From positions 248,001 to 312,000 of the forward strand of contig JANQQQ010000012.1 in the NCBI GenBank assembly GCA_028284935.1: 64,000 nucleotides of DNA, written 5' to 3'. The notes under the pieces are model-generated. The model did not search any database, was not told the DNA's origin, and saw nothing but the letters and a program-made list of their open reading frames with translations. The stretch is from Croceivirga sp. Lineage in GTDB: Bacteria; Bacteroidota; Bacteroidia; Flavobacteriales; Flavobacteriaceae. Of this stretch, positions 17,423-27,077 are shown one piece after another (positions within the stretch are counted from its first letter, which is position 1; each line of letters starts with the position of its first letter). Both the position numbers and the translations under genes were made by a program.

Positions 17423-18088
17423 TCACCATGTTATTAACGGTTTTCCCATTTTGGCCAATAGCATATTGGTCTTGCTGAAGTGTTGGTTCCCAAACCAAAG
17501 TCCTCTATTGGCACTTAATGGCGATGGATGTCCGGAAGTAAGGATATGATGTTTGGTTGTATCAATCAGTGAGGCCTTTTTTTTGGCAAACCCTCCCCAC
17601 AATAGGAAAACAACCCCTTCCAGATGGTGTGAAATGGTTTGGATAACGGCATCCGTAAACGATTCCCAGCCCTTGTTTTGGTGACTTCCCGCCTGATGTG
17701 CCCTTACGGTCAAAGTCGCATTTAATAGCAGTACCCCCTGCGAAGCCCAGCGCTCCAAATTCCCACTATTTGGATAGGGAGTACCCGTATCAACTTTAAT
17801 TTCCTTAAAAATATTGATCAATGAAGGGGGGTGGGGAATCCCGTCCTTTACCGAAAAACATAATCCATTGGCCTGATCTGGTCCGTGGTAGGGATCTTGC
17901 CCAATAATGACCACTTTGGTGTCATAAAACGGACAGTGGTCAAAAGCGGCAAAAATGTCCCTTCCCTTGGGATAGCATCTACTGGTTTTGTATTCCTGTT
18001 TTACAAAAGCAATTAGGTTGGCGAAATACGGTTTTTGGAATTCCTGTCCTAATTGCCTTTTCCATGAGGGATCAATGGTTACACTCAT
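17423..18088 (-). CDS. ung: uracil-DNA glycosylase, family 1
   Basis: 221 residues. The water-activating motif VVIIGQDPYHGP (Asp65) and the DNA-intercalating HPSPLSANRGLWFG motif near the C terminus are both complete, as are GVLLLNATLTVRAHQAGSH and FLLWGGFAKKK. Removes uracil from DNA to start base-excision repair. Normal length, stands alone. Confidence 0.96.
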   Translation of the reverse strand: MSVTIDPSWKRQLGQEFQKPYFANLIAFVKQEYKTSRCYPKGRDIFAAFDHCPFYDTKVVIIGQDPYHGPDQANGLCFSVKDGIPHPPSLINIFKEIKVDTGTPYPNSGNLERWASQGVLLLNATLTVRAHQAGSHQNKGWESFTDAVIQTISHHLEGVVFLLWGGFAKKKASLIDTTKHHILTSGHPSPLSANRGLWFGNQHFSKTNMLLAKMGKPLITW

Positions 18089-18159
18089 ATGTGTTCGTGC
18101 TTCTTTGTATACAATTAAAAATAATATATTTCCTGCTCCTAATGGATTAAAACCAACAC

Positions 18160-19665
18160 ATGAGTTTTCTCAAAAAAATAAAATTCCCAACGGCCCATAC
18201 TGTTTTATTCTTGATTTCCGCAGCCATCTGTGTGCTTACATGGCTCGTTCCCGCAGGTCAATTTGACCGATTATCCTATGATGTGGGAAAGCAGGTATTC
18301 ATAAGAAGTACGAATGACTCACAAACAGAACTTCCTGTAATACAAAAAACACTAACGGACTTAGGAATTAATATTCCTTTGGAGAAGTTTACCTCAGGGG
18401 CCTTGTCTAAACCCATCAGCGTTCCTAACACTTACAAAACATTGGACAGCCGTCCACAGGGATTGATCGCTTTTATTCAAGCTCCCCTTAAAGGTATCGT
18501 ACAATCCGCCGATATTATCTTGTTGGTACTGATTATTGGCGGTTTGGTACAAATTGTAAACGCTACACGCGCTTTTGAGGCAGGAATCGCTTGGTTGGGC
18601 AATCAACTCCGGGGTAAAGAATATCTCTTGATCGTTTTGGTTACCGTTTTAATAGCACTGGGAGGTACCACCTTTGGGTTGGAGGAAGAAACCATAGCTT
18701 TCTATCCCATATTACTCCCTATCTTCTTGGCTGCCAAATATGATGCTTTGGTATGTGTAGGTGCTATATACATTGGTTCCTGTATGGGCACTTTGGCTTC
18801 GACCATCAACCCGTTCAGTACAATTATCGCTTCCGATGCGGCGGGCATCAATTGGACGGAAGGTTTAAATGGACGGTTGCTCATGCTCATTTTAGGTCTG
18901 ATGATTTGCATTGCCTATATCATTCGGTACGCACAACGCGTGAAGAAAGACCCGGAACGTTCCTTGATCTATGATCAAAAACAGGAAATTGAAACCAAAT
19001 TCGTCCAAATTGACCCCGCCCATAGCATTGGACTCAATGCAAAACTTAAAATAGTACTCCTATTGTTTTCGGGCTGTTTTGTGGTTATGGTATATGGTGT
19101 GTCACAATTGGGCTGGTGGTTTCTAGAGATGACAAGTGTTTTTTTGGCGGGGGCTTTGCTTATTGGGGTGGTTGTTGGAATGCGAGAGAAACAGTTTGTC
19201 CATGAATTCATTAAAGGAGCAAAGGATTTGCTCAGCGTCGCTTTTATCATTGGGATTGCCCGAGGGGTAACGGTTTTGATGGATGATGGTCAGATAAGCG
19301 ACACATTGCTCTTTTACACCAGTGAATGGACATCCGGCATGCAAAAAGGCCTATTTATTAATATATCCTACTTGCTCTACTCCGGACTCACTTTTTTTAT
19401 CCCTTCCTCTTCGGGTATGGCGGTATTGACCATGCCGATAATGGCCCCGTTGGCCGATACTGCCGGAATTGACCGTTCCATCATGGTAAGTGCCTACCAA
19501 TATGGTTGGGGACTGTTTAAATTTATTAATCCAACAGGGATTATCCTGGCTTCATTGGCCATTGTAAATGTTGGGTTTGACAAGTGGTTAAAGTTTATTT
19601 GGCCCTTGGTATTAGGCATTGGGGTGTTGGGGATGATATTGCTATCAGTTTCCGTTTATATATAA
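18160..19665 (+). CDS. YfcC/AbgT-like multi-pass membrane transporter
   Basis: 501 residues with about 12 hydrophobic helices. LISAAICVLTWLVPAGQFDR at the N terminus, GTTFGLEEETIAFYPILLPIFLA, GSCMGTLASTINPFST and FFIPSSSGMAVLTMPIMAPL match the YfcC (arginine/ornithine antiporter-like) family of putative amino-acid or peptide carriers. It lies 48 bases upstream of the epimerase and DUF1611 genes, so it may import their substrate, such as D-glutamate or a dipeptide. That link is inference. Confidence 0.87.
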   Translation: MSFLKKIKFPTAHTVLFLISAAICVLTWLVPAGQFDRLSYDVGKQVFIRSTNDSQTELPVIQKTLTDLGINIPLEKFTSGALSKPISVPNTYKTLDSRPQGLIAFIQAPLKGIVQSADIILLVLIIGGLVQIVNATRAFEAGIAWLGNQLRGKEYLLIVLVTVLIALGGTTFGLEEETIAFYPILLPIFLAAKYDALVCVGAIYIGSCMGTLASTINPFSTIIASDAAGINWTEGLNGRLLMLILGLMICIAYIIRYAQRVKKDPERSLIYDQKQEIETKFVQIDPAHSIGLNAKLKIVLLLFSGCFVVMVYGVSQLGWWFLEMTSVFLAGALLIGVVVGMREKQFVHEFIKGAKDLLSVAFIIGIARGVTVLMDDGQISDTLLFYTSEWTSGMQKGLFINISYLLYSGLTFFIPSSSGMAVLTMPIMAPLADTAGIDRSIMVSAYQYGWGLFKFINPTGIILASLAIVNVGFDKWLKFIWPLVLGIGVLGMILLSVSVYI

Positions 19666-19713
19666 GGGTAGAAAGCGTTATTTTAGGAGCATGGATTGTC
19701 CAATAGCAAATCG

Positions 19714-20760
19714 ATGAAAATAGCGTATCAGATTGTTTATTTAAAAAAACGATTTCCCTTACGAATAAGCCGTGGCTTGCGTGATGGCCAACACAATTTA
19801 TTTATTTCGATAACCGACGGAGCCTATGTAGGCTGGGGAGAGACCTCGCCTGGGGAATCCGAAGGTGCATCCACCGCTCAAGAGGCTCAATCACAGTTGG
19901 AACACTTTCTAGATCAATATACTGTAGATGTAGAGGCCATTTACAAGACCTATGATAGTGCACTGAAAAATGGGGTTTCCCCCTGTGCTTTAGCCGCATT
20001 GGATATGGCCCTATGGGATTTAAAGGCAAAAAAGGCAAATATGCCCCTTTATCGCTTATTGGGATTTAAAGAGCCCACAAAACCCACTTCCATAACCTTA
20101 GGTATCATGACTCCAGAAGAGGCTAAGGAGCGCTTGCCTTTGATTTTGGAACAGGAAGGTATTCGAACCCTGAAAGTAAAATTGGGAAATCCCGAAGGTA
20201 TTGAAGCTGATAAAACGATGTATAACGAGGTTTTGGAATATCATAAAGGGTATCCCATTTCCATTCGCGTGGACGCCAATGGGGGCTGGAATGTGGATGA
20301 TGCCAAACATATGATGGCATGGCTCTCTGAACGCCATTGCGAATACGTAGAACAACCCTTAAAGGAAGGGGAAGAAACCTATCTCCCTGAATTGTATAAG
20401 AATCGACCCCTCCCCATTTTTGTGGATGAAAGTTGCCGATTTGCTACTGATATCCCCAAATGGGCGGAAGCCGTGGATGGGGTCAACATGAAACTAATGA
20501 AATGCGGTGGTATTACGGGAGCCTTACGAATTATTGCTACAGCACATGCCTTTGGTTTAAAAACCATGATTGGATGCATGGGCGAAACTTCCATTTCCAT
20601 TGCTGCGGGAGCAGCGGTTTCCGGGGCTTTGGACCATATTGATTTGGATTCCCATTTGAATTTAAATCCCGACCCCTGTAAAGGCGCGCCCTTAGTCAAC
20701 GAAATAACCATGCCTTTGGAGGTGCCCGGCCACGGAGGACAATTTAAATCCCATTCGTAA
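19714..20760 (+). CDS. enolase-superfamily epimerase: dipeptide epimerase or N-acetyl-D-glutamate racemase (DgcA-like)
   Basis: 348 residues from the ATG at 19714 (a TTG 18 bases upstream is the other possible start). The mandelate-racemase subgroup residues are present: Lys pair in TLKVKLG, metal ligands in RVDANGGW, VEQPL and FVDES, and the second-face Lys in KLMKCGGI. Family members epimerise L-Ala-D/L-Glu; those paired with a DUF1611 gene have been described as DgcA, racemising N-acetyl-D-glutamate. The pairing here favours the latter, but both remain open. Next gene starts directly after its stop. Confidence 0.87.
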   Translation: MKIAYQIVYLKKRFPLRISRGLRDGQHNLFISITDGAYVGWGETSPGESEGASTAQEAQSQLEHFLDQYTVDVEAIYKTYDSALKNGVSPCALAALDMALWDLKAKKANMPLYRLLGFKEPTKPTSITLGIMTPEEAKERLPLILEQEGIRTLKVKLGNPEGIEADKTMYNEVLEYHKGYPISIRVDANGGWNVDDAKHMMAWLSERHCEYVEQPLKEGEETYLPELYKNRPLPIFVDESCRFATDIPKWAEAVDGVNMKLMKCGGITGALRIIATAHAFGLKTMIGCMGETSISIAAGAAVSGALDHIDLDSHLNLNPDPCKGAPLVNEITMPLEVPGHGGQFKSHS

Positions 20761-21795
20761 ATGTTCGATTCCAAACAAAAATTGGCCATCTATATGGAGG
20801 GGGCCTTGGACAATGACTCTGGTAAAATGGGGTTTGGTCTCATGCGCTTTTCGAAACACCCCATTGTTTGTGTGATAGATGCCAATTATGCCAATAGAAC
20901 GGTAAAAGAGGCGGTAGGACTTCCTTATGCGATTCCTGTGGTAGCCACTATTGAAGAAGCCATTGCTTTGCAGGCAGAAATTTTGGTATTGGGTATTGCG
21001 CCAAGCGGAGGGCGTTTTCCAGCGGAATGGGATGCACCGATATCCCATGCCCTTGAAAATGGATTATCCTTGATCAACGGTCTGCATGATGACCTGAATG
21101 CCCGTTTTGGTCATTTACTGACCACCAATAGCATTTGGGATGTGCGAAAGCCGGCCCACTCCTACCCCATTGCCACTGCTAAGGCGGCACAGCTCAAGAA
21201 CAAACGCATTTTAATGATCGGTACCGATATGGCAGCAGGTAAGATGACAGCGGGATTGGAACTTTTTGCGGCCTTAAAGGAAAAGGGAGTGAAGGTAGGA
21301 TTTGTACCCACTGGTCAAATTGGCATTACCTTAATGGGCAATGGTATTCCCTTGGACGCCATTAAGGTGGACCAAGCGGCAGGCGCCGTGGAACAGGCCG
21401 TTTTGGAGCAGTCCGATAAGGACGTAGTTATTATCGAAGGGCAAGGTTCATTGGCCCATCCCGGTAGTACGGCGACCTTACCCTTAATTCGGGGTTCCCA
21501 GCCCACGCATTTTATTTTATGCCACAAAGCGGCACATACCCATTTACGTTATCCTGTATCCCATGTGCCTATACCTCCTTTGGATGAATTTATTCAACTG
21601 AACGAAGCTGTTGCTAAAGTTTGTGGGTCATTAAACGTTGCAAAGACCATTGGAGTGGCCTTAAACACTATTGGATTGGGTCAGGAAGCGGCATTGGATA
21701 AAATCAAGGAAGTACAGGAGGTAACGGGACTTCCTACCACTGATGTTGTGCTTTTAGGGGCCGAAAGTTTGGTGGAAGCAGTACAGAACAACTAA
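20761..21795 (+). CDS. DUF1611 P-loop protein, DgcN-like D-glutamate N-acetyltransferase candidate
   Basis: 344 residues. N-terminal Rossmann-like part (HPIVCVIDANYANRTV, AEILVLGIAPSGGRFP) and C-terminal P-loop domain with ILMIGTDMAAGKMTAGLEL, FVPTGQIGI, VIIEGQGSLAHP. This is the DUF1611 layout. In marine bacteria a DUF1611 protein (DgcN) together with an enolase-superfamily racemase (DgcA) has been reported to convert D-glutamate by acetylation and racemisation. Its start abuts the racemase stop, consistent with that pathway. Confidence 0.85.
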   Translation: MFDSKQKLAIYMEGALDNDSGKMGFGLMRFSKHPIVCVIDANYANRTVKEAVGLPYAIPVVATIEEAIALQAEILVLGIAPSGGRFPAEWDAPISHALENGLSLINGLHDDLNARFGHLLTTNSIWDVRKPAHSYPIATAKAAQLKNKRILMIGTDMAAGKMTAGLELFAALKEKGVKVGFVPTGQIGITLMGNGIPLDAIKVDQAAGAVEQAVLEQSDKDVVIIEGQGSLAHPGSTATLPLIRGSQPTHFILCHKAAHTHLRYPVSHVPIPPLDEFIQLNEAVAKVCGSLNVAKTIGVALNTIGLGQEAALDKIKEVQEVTGLPTTDVVLLGAESLVEAVQNN

Positions 21796-21846
21796 CCATG
21801 AACCATACCTTAATACGTCTTACATTTGTTATAGTATATTCACTTT

Positions 21847-23013
21847 ATGGGATACCAAAGTAAAATGGAAGCGTTCGCCAACCGTTACCCCAGAGTTGAA
21901 GACTTGGCACAAAAAGCCAAAAGACGCATTCCCCATGTGGCTTGGGAATATTTGACTTCTGGAACTGGGGACGAGAATCTTTTAAACCAAAACACCAGGG
22001 CATTTAATGACATTCAGTTTTTGCCCCGTTTCTGTAAGGGTCCGTTGAAAGCCGAGATTGGAACCACACTGTTCGGCCAAAACTATAATGCACCCATTGG
22101 TATTGCCCCTGTGGGACTTACCGGACTCATGTGGCCCAAGGTAGAACACGATCTTGCGGCAACGGCAAGGCGGATGGGAATCCCCTATTGTTTGAGTACC
22201 GTGGCTACTGAAACTCCTGAAACTGTAGGCCATCGTGTAGGTGATAAGGGCTGGTTTCAGCTCTATCCGCCCAAGGATAAGGACATCCGGGATTCCTTGC
22301 TACAGCGCGCCAAGGATTCAGGGTTCAATGTTTTGGTGGTCACTGCAGATGTACCCATGGCCAGTAGAAGGGAACGGAGTAAAAAGGCAGGATTGGCCAT
22401 CCCCCCGAAAATTACCCTAAAGCTACTCTGGCAAGGGATTGCCCATCCGGTTTGGAGTTATCATACCCTTCGTCGCGGGTTGCCCCGATTACGTACTGTG
22501 GAGCATTACACGAACAACAACGACATGAAATTCGTAAGTGGATTTGTTGGTAACCGTTTGGGAGGTACTTTGGATTGGGACTATTGTCAAGAGCTTAAGG
22601 AACTATGGAAAGGTCCCGTTGTATTGAAAGGGGTTTTACACCCTGAAGATGCACTAAAAGCCGTTGAAATAGGTTTGGATGGCATTTATGTTTCCAACCA
22701 TGGTGCCAGACAGTTCAATGGCACGATTCCGGCCATTAAAGCCCTTCCAGAAATTGTTGGGGTGGTAAAAAGCAAGGTACCCATCCTATTTGATAGTGGC
22801 ATTCGGTCAGGTCTGGATGTAATGCGAGCTTTGTATTTGGGGGCCGATTTTGTGCTGGCCGGACGTCCTTTTGTATATGGGGTCGCTGCCCTAGGAACAT
22901 ATGGGGGGGACCATGTTGCCAACATCTTAATGGATGACTTAAAGAATAATTTGGTGCAGTTGGGGGTTCGAGATTTAAGAGAGCTGAAAAAGGCGGAAGC
23001 GCATATCCGTTAA
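21847..23013 (+). CDS. FMN-dependent alpha-hydroxy-acid oxidase/dehydrogenase (LldD/lactate oxidase family)
   Basis: 388 residues. Family segments: IGIAPVGLTGLMWP, PYCLSTVATETPE, WFQLYPPKD, VLKGVLHPEDALKAVEIGLDGIYVSNHGARQFNG (read in parts; the His is the active-site base), FDSGIRSGLDVMRALYLGAD and LAGRPFVYG for FMN phosphate. Oxidises L-lactate or another 2-hydroxy acid to the keto acid. It is 51 bases downstream of the DUF1611 gene and may be co-transcribed; a metabolic link is unproven. Confidence 0.9.
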   Translation: MGYQSKMEAFANRYPRVEDLAQKAKRRIPHVAWEYLTSGTGDENLLNQNTRAFNDIQFLPRFCKGPLKAEIGTTLFGQNYNAPIGIAPVGLTGLMWPKVEHDLAATARRMGIPYCLSTVATETPETVGHRVGDKGWFQLYPPKDKDIRDSLLQRAKDSGFNVLVVTADVPMASRRERSKKAGLAIPPKITLKLLWQGIAHPVWSYHTLRRGLPRLRTVEHYTNNNDMKFVSGFVGNRLGGTLDWDYCQELKELWKGPVVLKGVLHPEDALKAVEIGLDGIYVSNHGARQFNGTIPAIKALPEIVGVVKSKVPILFDSGIRSGLDVMRALYLGADFVLAGRPFVYGVAALGTYGGDHVANILMDDLKNNLVQLGVRDLRELKKAEAHIR

Positions 23014-23100
23014 ATTTTGCGTTTACCAGGGCTTTTTTCAAGGTTTTGCGATTCGTAATACATTTCTTCTACCTAATTTTATAGATATACCCCTTTAACC

Positions 23101-24003
23101 ATGAAATATGTTAATCCAGTATTTGTAGTTTTCATTTGTTTTTTGATTTCATGTTCCTCAGATGATGATCGCGGTGACTCAATCGTTTCAAGCAAGCTTG
23201 TTTCCATCACAAAACGATATTATCAGGGCAACAATAACTTTCATACGGAGAAGTACAATTTTTTCAATGAACGATTGATCAATATTCAATATTCTGATGA
23301 TAGTTACGATGACATCTATTATGAGGGAGACGTAATATCCAGGATTCTTGAATTCAATTCCAATAATGAATGGGAGTGGACCATTACGTATGCCTATGAT
23401 AATGAAGGTAGATTAATCAACAAAAAGGTAATTCCCAGTCCCTTTAATACCATAACTGACGTTAGTCGTCAAAAGAATTTTGAATATGCCGGAAACCTTA
23501 TTAGATCTGAAAACTCCTGGAGCGATGGGGGTTTTCAAAGAAACGCTCTCACCATAAATAATGAAAATTTAATTGTTGAAGACCAGTTCCTAACCGACGA
23601 TGGAAACCTTGTCCAGCGGTATCTTTCTGAGTATACCAATGGGAACATGACTGGGTTGACCCTAAGAAATCGGGACGACATTGTCACAGAGGAATCAAGC
23701 TATACCTACATGGATAAAGCAGTGACAAGACCCTATCAAATGAATAGCTATTTGTTCGGCAATGAATGGAAGAACAACAAGATTCTAAGTTATCAATTTG
23801 GCTTGTCGCAGTCAGAATCCTATAAATTTAGTGATAACTACATAGAGCGTTATTCTTCGAACAACTTCGTTACGAATATTTCAATTACGGGAACGTTCAG
23901 TTATAAATTTGACAGCAACGATGATATCATAGAGCAGGAATACACTAAAAGTATTTCGACCGGAGATACATTTAAAACAATTACAACCTTCGAATACGAG
24001 TGA
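23101..24003 (+). CDS. lipoprotein of unknown function with YD-like repeats
   Basis: 300 residues. Lipoprotein signal MKYVNPVFVVFICFLISCSS followed by an Asp-rich linker, typical of surface-exposed flavobacterial lipoproteins. The mature part is beta-rich with recurring Y-x-Y-D/N-x-x-G-R-L-like units (ITYAYDNEGRLINKKV, FEYAGNLIRSENSW), reminiscent of RHS/YD repeats. No enzyme motif. Single gene, lower codon optimisation than neighbours (more AT), perhaps an accessory gene. Confidence 0.72.
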   Translation: MKYVNPVFVVFICFLISCSSDDDRGDSIVSSKLVSITKRYYQGNNNFHTEKYNFFNERLINIQYSDDSYDDIYYEGDVISRILEFNSNNEWEWTITYAYDNEGRLINKKVIPSPFNTITDVSRQKNFEYAGNLIRSENSWSDGGFQRNALTINNENLIVEDQFLTDDGNLVQRYLSEYTNGNMTGLTLRNRDDIVTEESSYTYMDKAVTRPYQMNSYLFGNEWKNNKILSYQFGLSQSESYKFSDNYIERYSSNNFVTNISITGTFSYKFDSNDDIIEQEYTKSISTGDTFKTITTFEYE

Positions 24004-24096
24004 GACCCTACCCGCAGGTTGTAATATGGTCAAATAAATGATTGGGGAAGTAGCTTTAGGTATATTTACTATACTGTTAATGGTACAATCGGCGCT

Positions 24097-25332
24097 TTAT
24101 TTTTTTCGATGCTTCTCCTCTATCCATTTGCCCATGTATTTTGTAGCATTCAAGGATTGATGTTGCAATAAAGAACCAAAAAAATTCCTCGCTCGATGTT
24201 CCTCTAAACCTAAACTTAAAGATTCTAGACACTGAAAGAAGGATTGGGACAACGATTCCTTTTCATACTCTCTATTAATAATGGATACTCCCCTATCTTG
24301 GGACTCCTTCCATTTTCTTTGATTCTGATACAATTCAATGGCCAATCGTGCAATTTCAGTTGGGTCATCGGCAATAGCACCTGGCCAATGCTGTTGGGTC
24401 ATACCTTCTGCCCCAACACTTGTGGTAACACTTGGTGTGCCATTTTGCATCCCCGTGGTCAGTTTTCCCTTTATTCCAGCTCCAAATCGTAAAGGGGCCA
24501 ACACTACCCTGGCATGTTGTACTTGTTCGTCAAGGTCATTTACCCAACCATGCACGAAGAACCCTTCTTTTGGCCGATGTATTTCCTTAATTTGTTGCGG
24601 TAAATAGGCCCCGAAAATATGGAGTTTTGCTTCGGGAAGTTTCTTTCTGATTAAAGGCCATATGGATTGTTTCAGTTGCTGAAATGAATCTACATTGGGA
24701 GCATGTCTTCCATTGCCAAAAGAAATAAAACCGGTTCTGTCCTCAAAACTTGGCCAGTGTACCTTTGTACTTTCTTCGATTTTTGGAAGCATAAAAGGAA
24801 GATATAGTAAGAGGGTATTGTTTATACCTACTTCACTTTCCAATAGCCGTTTTTCAAAAGAAGAGATCAATAGTGATACGTCCGACCTGTAAATACTGGC
24901 AATCTCCCGTTTTGTTTTATCGTGCTGGAGCCAATTGGGTACAGAAAAGTTCAATCCTTGTTTGCTACATACTTCCCGGTATTCACGAAGCGAGTGCAAA
25001 TCTTCCGTGTTCAGAATTCGAACTGCTTCAGGACAGTGCTCTCCCACCCGCCAACCAAATTGCTCTTCGGCCATAAAGCGGTCAAATAGTACCACGTCAG
25101 GGTTTAATCTTGCTACAAAGTCATCAAAACTCCGGTCATTCAATTGAATTTGCTCTTCCCTGGCACCCAACGCTTTCAAATTATGGGAATGCTCCGTTTT
25201 TGAAGTGGTAGACGTGAAAGTGATGTCGTAATTGTTAGCGAAAAAGACCTCCAATAATTGAACCATCCGATTTCCCGCGGCCGTGGTCCTTGGTTCTGGC
25301 CAGACCTGTCCTATAACGAGGAGCTTTTTCAT
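24097..25332 (-). CDS. glycosyltransferase, GT4-like (group 1)
   Basis: 411 residues with two Rossmann domains. N-terminal KKLLVIGQVWPEPRTTAAGNRM is acceptor-domain-like; the C-terminal domain has FISFGNGRHAPNVDSF, LHIFGAYLP, FVHGWVNDLDEQVQHARVVLAPLRFGAGIKGK (read in parts) and AEGM, matching the Glyco_trans_1_4 family. Likely transfers a sugar in surface glycan or lipid synthesis. Its ATG directly abuts the stop of the upstream helicase gene. Confidence 0.85.
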   Translation of the reverse strand: MKKLLVIGQVWPEPRTTAAGNRMVQLLEVFFANNYDITFTSTTSKTEHSHNLKALGAREEQIQLNDRSFDDFVARLNPDVVLFDRFMAEEQFGWRVGEHCPEAVRILNTEDLHSLREYREVCSKQGLNFSVPNWLQHDKTKREIASIYRSDVSLLISSFEKRLLESEVGINNTLLLYLPFMLPKIEESTKVHWPSFEDRTGFISFGNGRHAPNVDSFQQLKQSIWPLIRKKLPEAKLHIFGAYLPQQIKEIHRPKEGFFVHGWVNDLDEQVQHARVVLAPLRFGAGIKGKLTTGMQNGTPSVTTSVGAEGMTQQHWPGAIADDPTEIARLAIELYQNQRKWKESQDRGVSIINREYEKESLSQSFFQCLESLSLGLEEHRARNFFGSLLQHQSLNATKYMGKWIEEKHRKK

Positions 25333-26844
25333 TTACATACGCTGGGCGAACTTTTTGGAAATGTTTGAACGGAGTTTTCGTTCATAGTCTTCTTCCAACC
25401 ATTCTTTGTAGTTCTTGGTATTGTTCATGATGCAATACGAATACTGCCGCACCCGGAAGGCAATCTCCTCCTTCAAGGCTTTGGCCAAAATTCTGGCATC
25501 AAAGACATCTTCACTGTTTTCCACACAAATTTGGGCATGCTGTTCAATGCTTCGCTCCAAAACCAATTTTGATTTTTTTCCCTCGGCAAATACCTTTTTG
25601 TATTCTGCTTTGACATCAAAATGGATGTTTTCGGATTTGGAAAATTTTGCCTTGAGCTCTTCCGGCATTTCATAGACAAACTCCTTTTCGATTTCCTCGT
25701 CGTTTTTGATATTCTCCAAATAGAAATCAGGAAAGTGGAAAATCTCTTGCCAGTCCAAAGGCTCATCCCATGGTCCAAACCGTGCGACGTTGTTTCCCAA
25801 ATCCACTACATTGAACTCGTTTTTATTGGGCAATACCCTGGATCCCCTTCCAATCATCTGAAAATATAGTGTGAGCGAACGGGTGGCACGATTAAGAATA
25901 ATGGATTCAACAGTGGGTTCATCAAATCCGGTGGTCAAAATACTCACCGATGTTAAAATGGCATCTGAGGTTTTCGAGAACCAGTCCAATATCTCCCTCC
26001 GTTCGGAAGCGCTATTTCGATTGTCCAAATGACGAACATTGTACCCCGCCTTTTTAAAGGTCTCATAGACATAAAACGAGGTATTGATCCCGTTGTTGAA
26101 AATAAGGGTTTTGGTGCCCTTTGCCACCTCTTCATATGCAGTCAAAAGTTTTCCCAGCATACTATGGTTTCCGTAGAATTCATCCGAAGATTTAACGGTA
26201 TAATCTCCGTGGATACCCAGTTTTAAACTTCTAAGGCTGACATCATAATTATAGAGATTGGCTCGGGCCAAATACCCATTTTGGATAAGGGATTTTATGG
26301 ATTTACCGACAATCAATTTTTTGTAATGGTCCTTCATTGGAAGCTTAATGTTGGAACTTAGGGGTGTTGCCGTAACTCCAAGGATATTGGCTTCTTCGAA
26401 GTATTTGAATAGTTTTCTAAATGAATTGTAATGCGCCTCATCGATAATGACAAGACCAATATTTTTGATTTGCACTTTGTCTTCCTGAAGTCGGTTGTTC
26501 AAGGTCTCAACCATGGCCACAAAGCACATATAATCATCTTGATCGTCCAGTTCCTTTACCTGGCTGTTAATGATTTTATTGCTTACCCCAAATCCTTGGA
26601 GCATTTTGGAGGTTTGATGGCTTAATTCAATCCTATGGGTCAGGACGACTACTTTCTTTTTAGTGGTTTGGATATATCTTCGGGTAATTTCAGAAAAAAC
26701 AACGGTCTTACCACCACCTGTTGGTAATTGATAAAGCAAATTGCCCCCATCGGGAAGCACATTCAACTCCTTGAAGATTTTCTCCAAATCCTCTTTCTGA
26801 TAGTCGTAAAGTCTTTTTCCAACAACTTCTTTTTGTACCTCCAA
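25333..26844 (-). CDS. superfamily 2 DEAD/DEAH-box helicase, type III restriction Res-like
   Basis: 503 residues. Walker A in QLPTGGGKTVVFSEI, motif II I-D-E-A-H, motif III GVTATPL, motif V SILTTGFDEPTVE, motif VI QMIGRGSRVLP. The C-terminal part is a helical extension unlike RecQ or RecG. Such ResIII-type helicases are common stand-alone flavobacterial proteins; no methylase or specificity subunit lies nearby, so it is not part of a restriction system here. Confidence 0.9.
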   Translation of the reverse strand: MEVQKEVVGKRLYDYQKEDLEKIFKELNVLPDGGNLLYQLPTGGGKTVVFSEITRRYIQTTKKKVVVLTHRIELSHQTSKMLQGFGVSNKIINSQVKELDDQDDYMCFVAMVETLNNRLQEDKVQIKNIGLVIIDEAHYNSFRKLFKYFEEANILGVTATPLSSNIKLPMKDHYKKLIVGKSIKSLIQNGYLARANLYNYDVSLRSLKLGIHGDYTVKSSDEFYGNHSMLGKLLTAYEEVAKGTKTLIFNNGINTSFYVYETFKKAGYNVRHLDNRNSASERREILDWFSKTSDAILTSVSILTTGFDEPTVESIILNRATRSLTLYFQMIGRGSRVLPNKNEFNVVDLGNNVARFGPWDEPLDWQEIFHFPDFYLENIKNDEEIEKEFVYEMPEELKAKFSKSENIHFDVKAEYKKVFAEGKKSKLVLERSIEQHAQICVENSEDVFDARILAKALKEEIAFRVRQYSYCIMNNTKNYKEWLEEDYERKLRSNISKKFAQRM

Positions 26845-27077
26845 GGTAAAACAGAATTAGCCTAATAATTAAAAAACCCTACAAAATTAGGGCAATTTTA
26901 GATGTAGGTAAAGAATAAGGCGAGTTATAATATTAAGATACTATCAACAGTTGATGGTTTGTTCGGGAAAACGGGATAGTCTGATAAATTTTTGAAAAGA
27001 ATCCATAATTCCATTTGGAAATACGATGTTAAAAATGTATTATGAGAACTTATATTTTCACTAAACCCAGAACACGA

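Noticed and set aside
21798..21863. 21-codon frame before the FMN oxidase
   Set aside because: Very short, overlaps the oxidase start out of frame, and has no paralogue or motif.
25333..26844. Restriction-modification system suggested by the ResIII-type helicase
   Set aside because: No methylase, specificity or nuclease partner is nearby; neighbours are a glycosyltransferase and rpoD.
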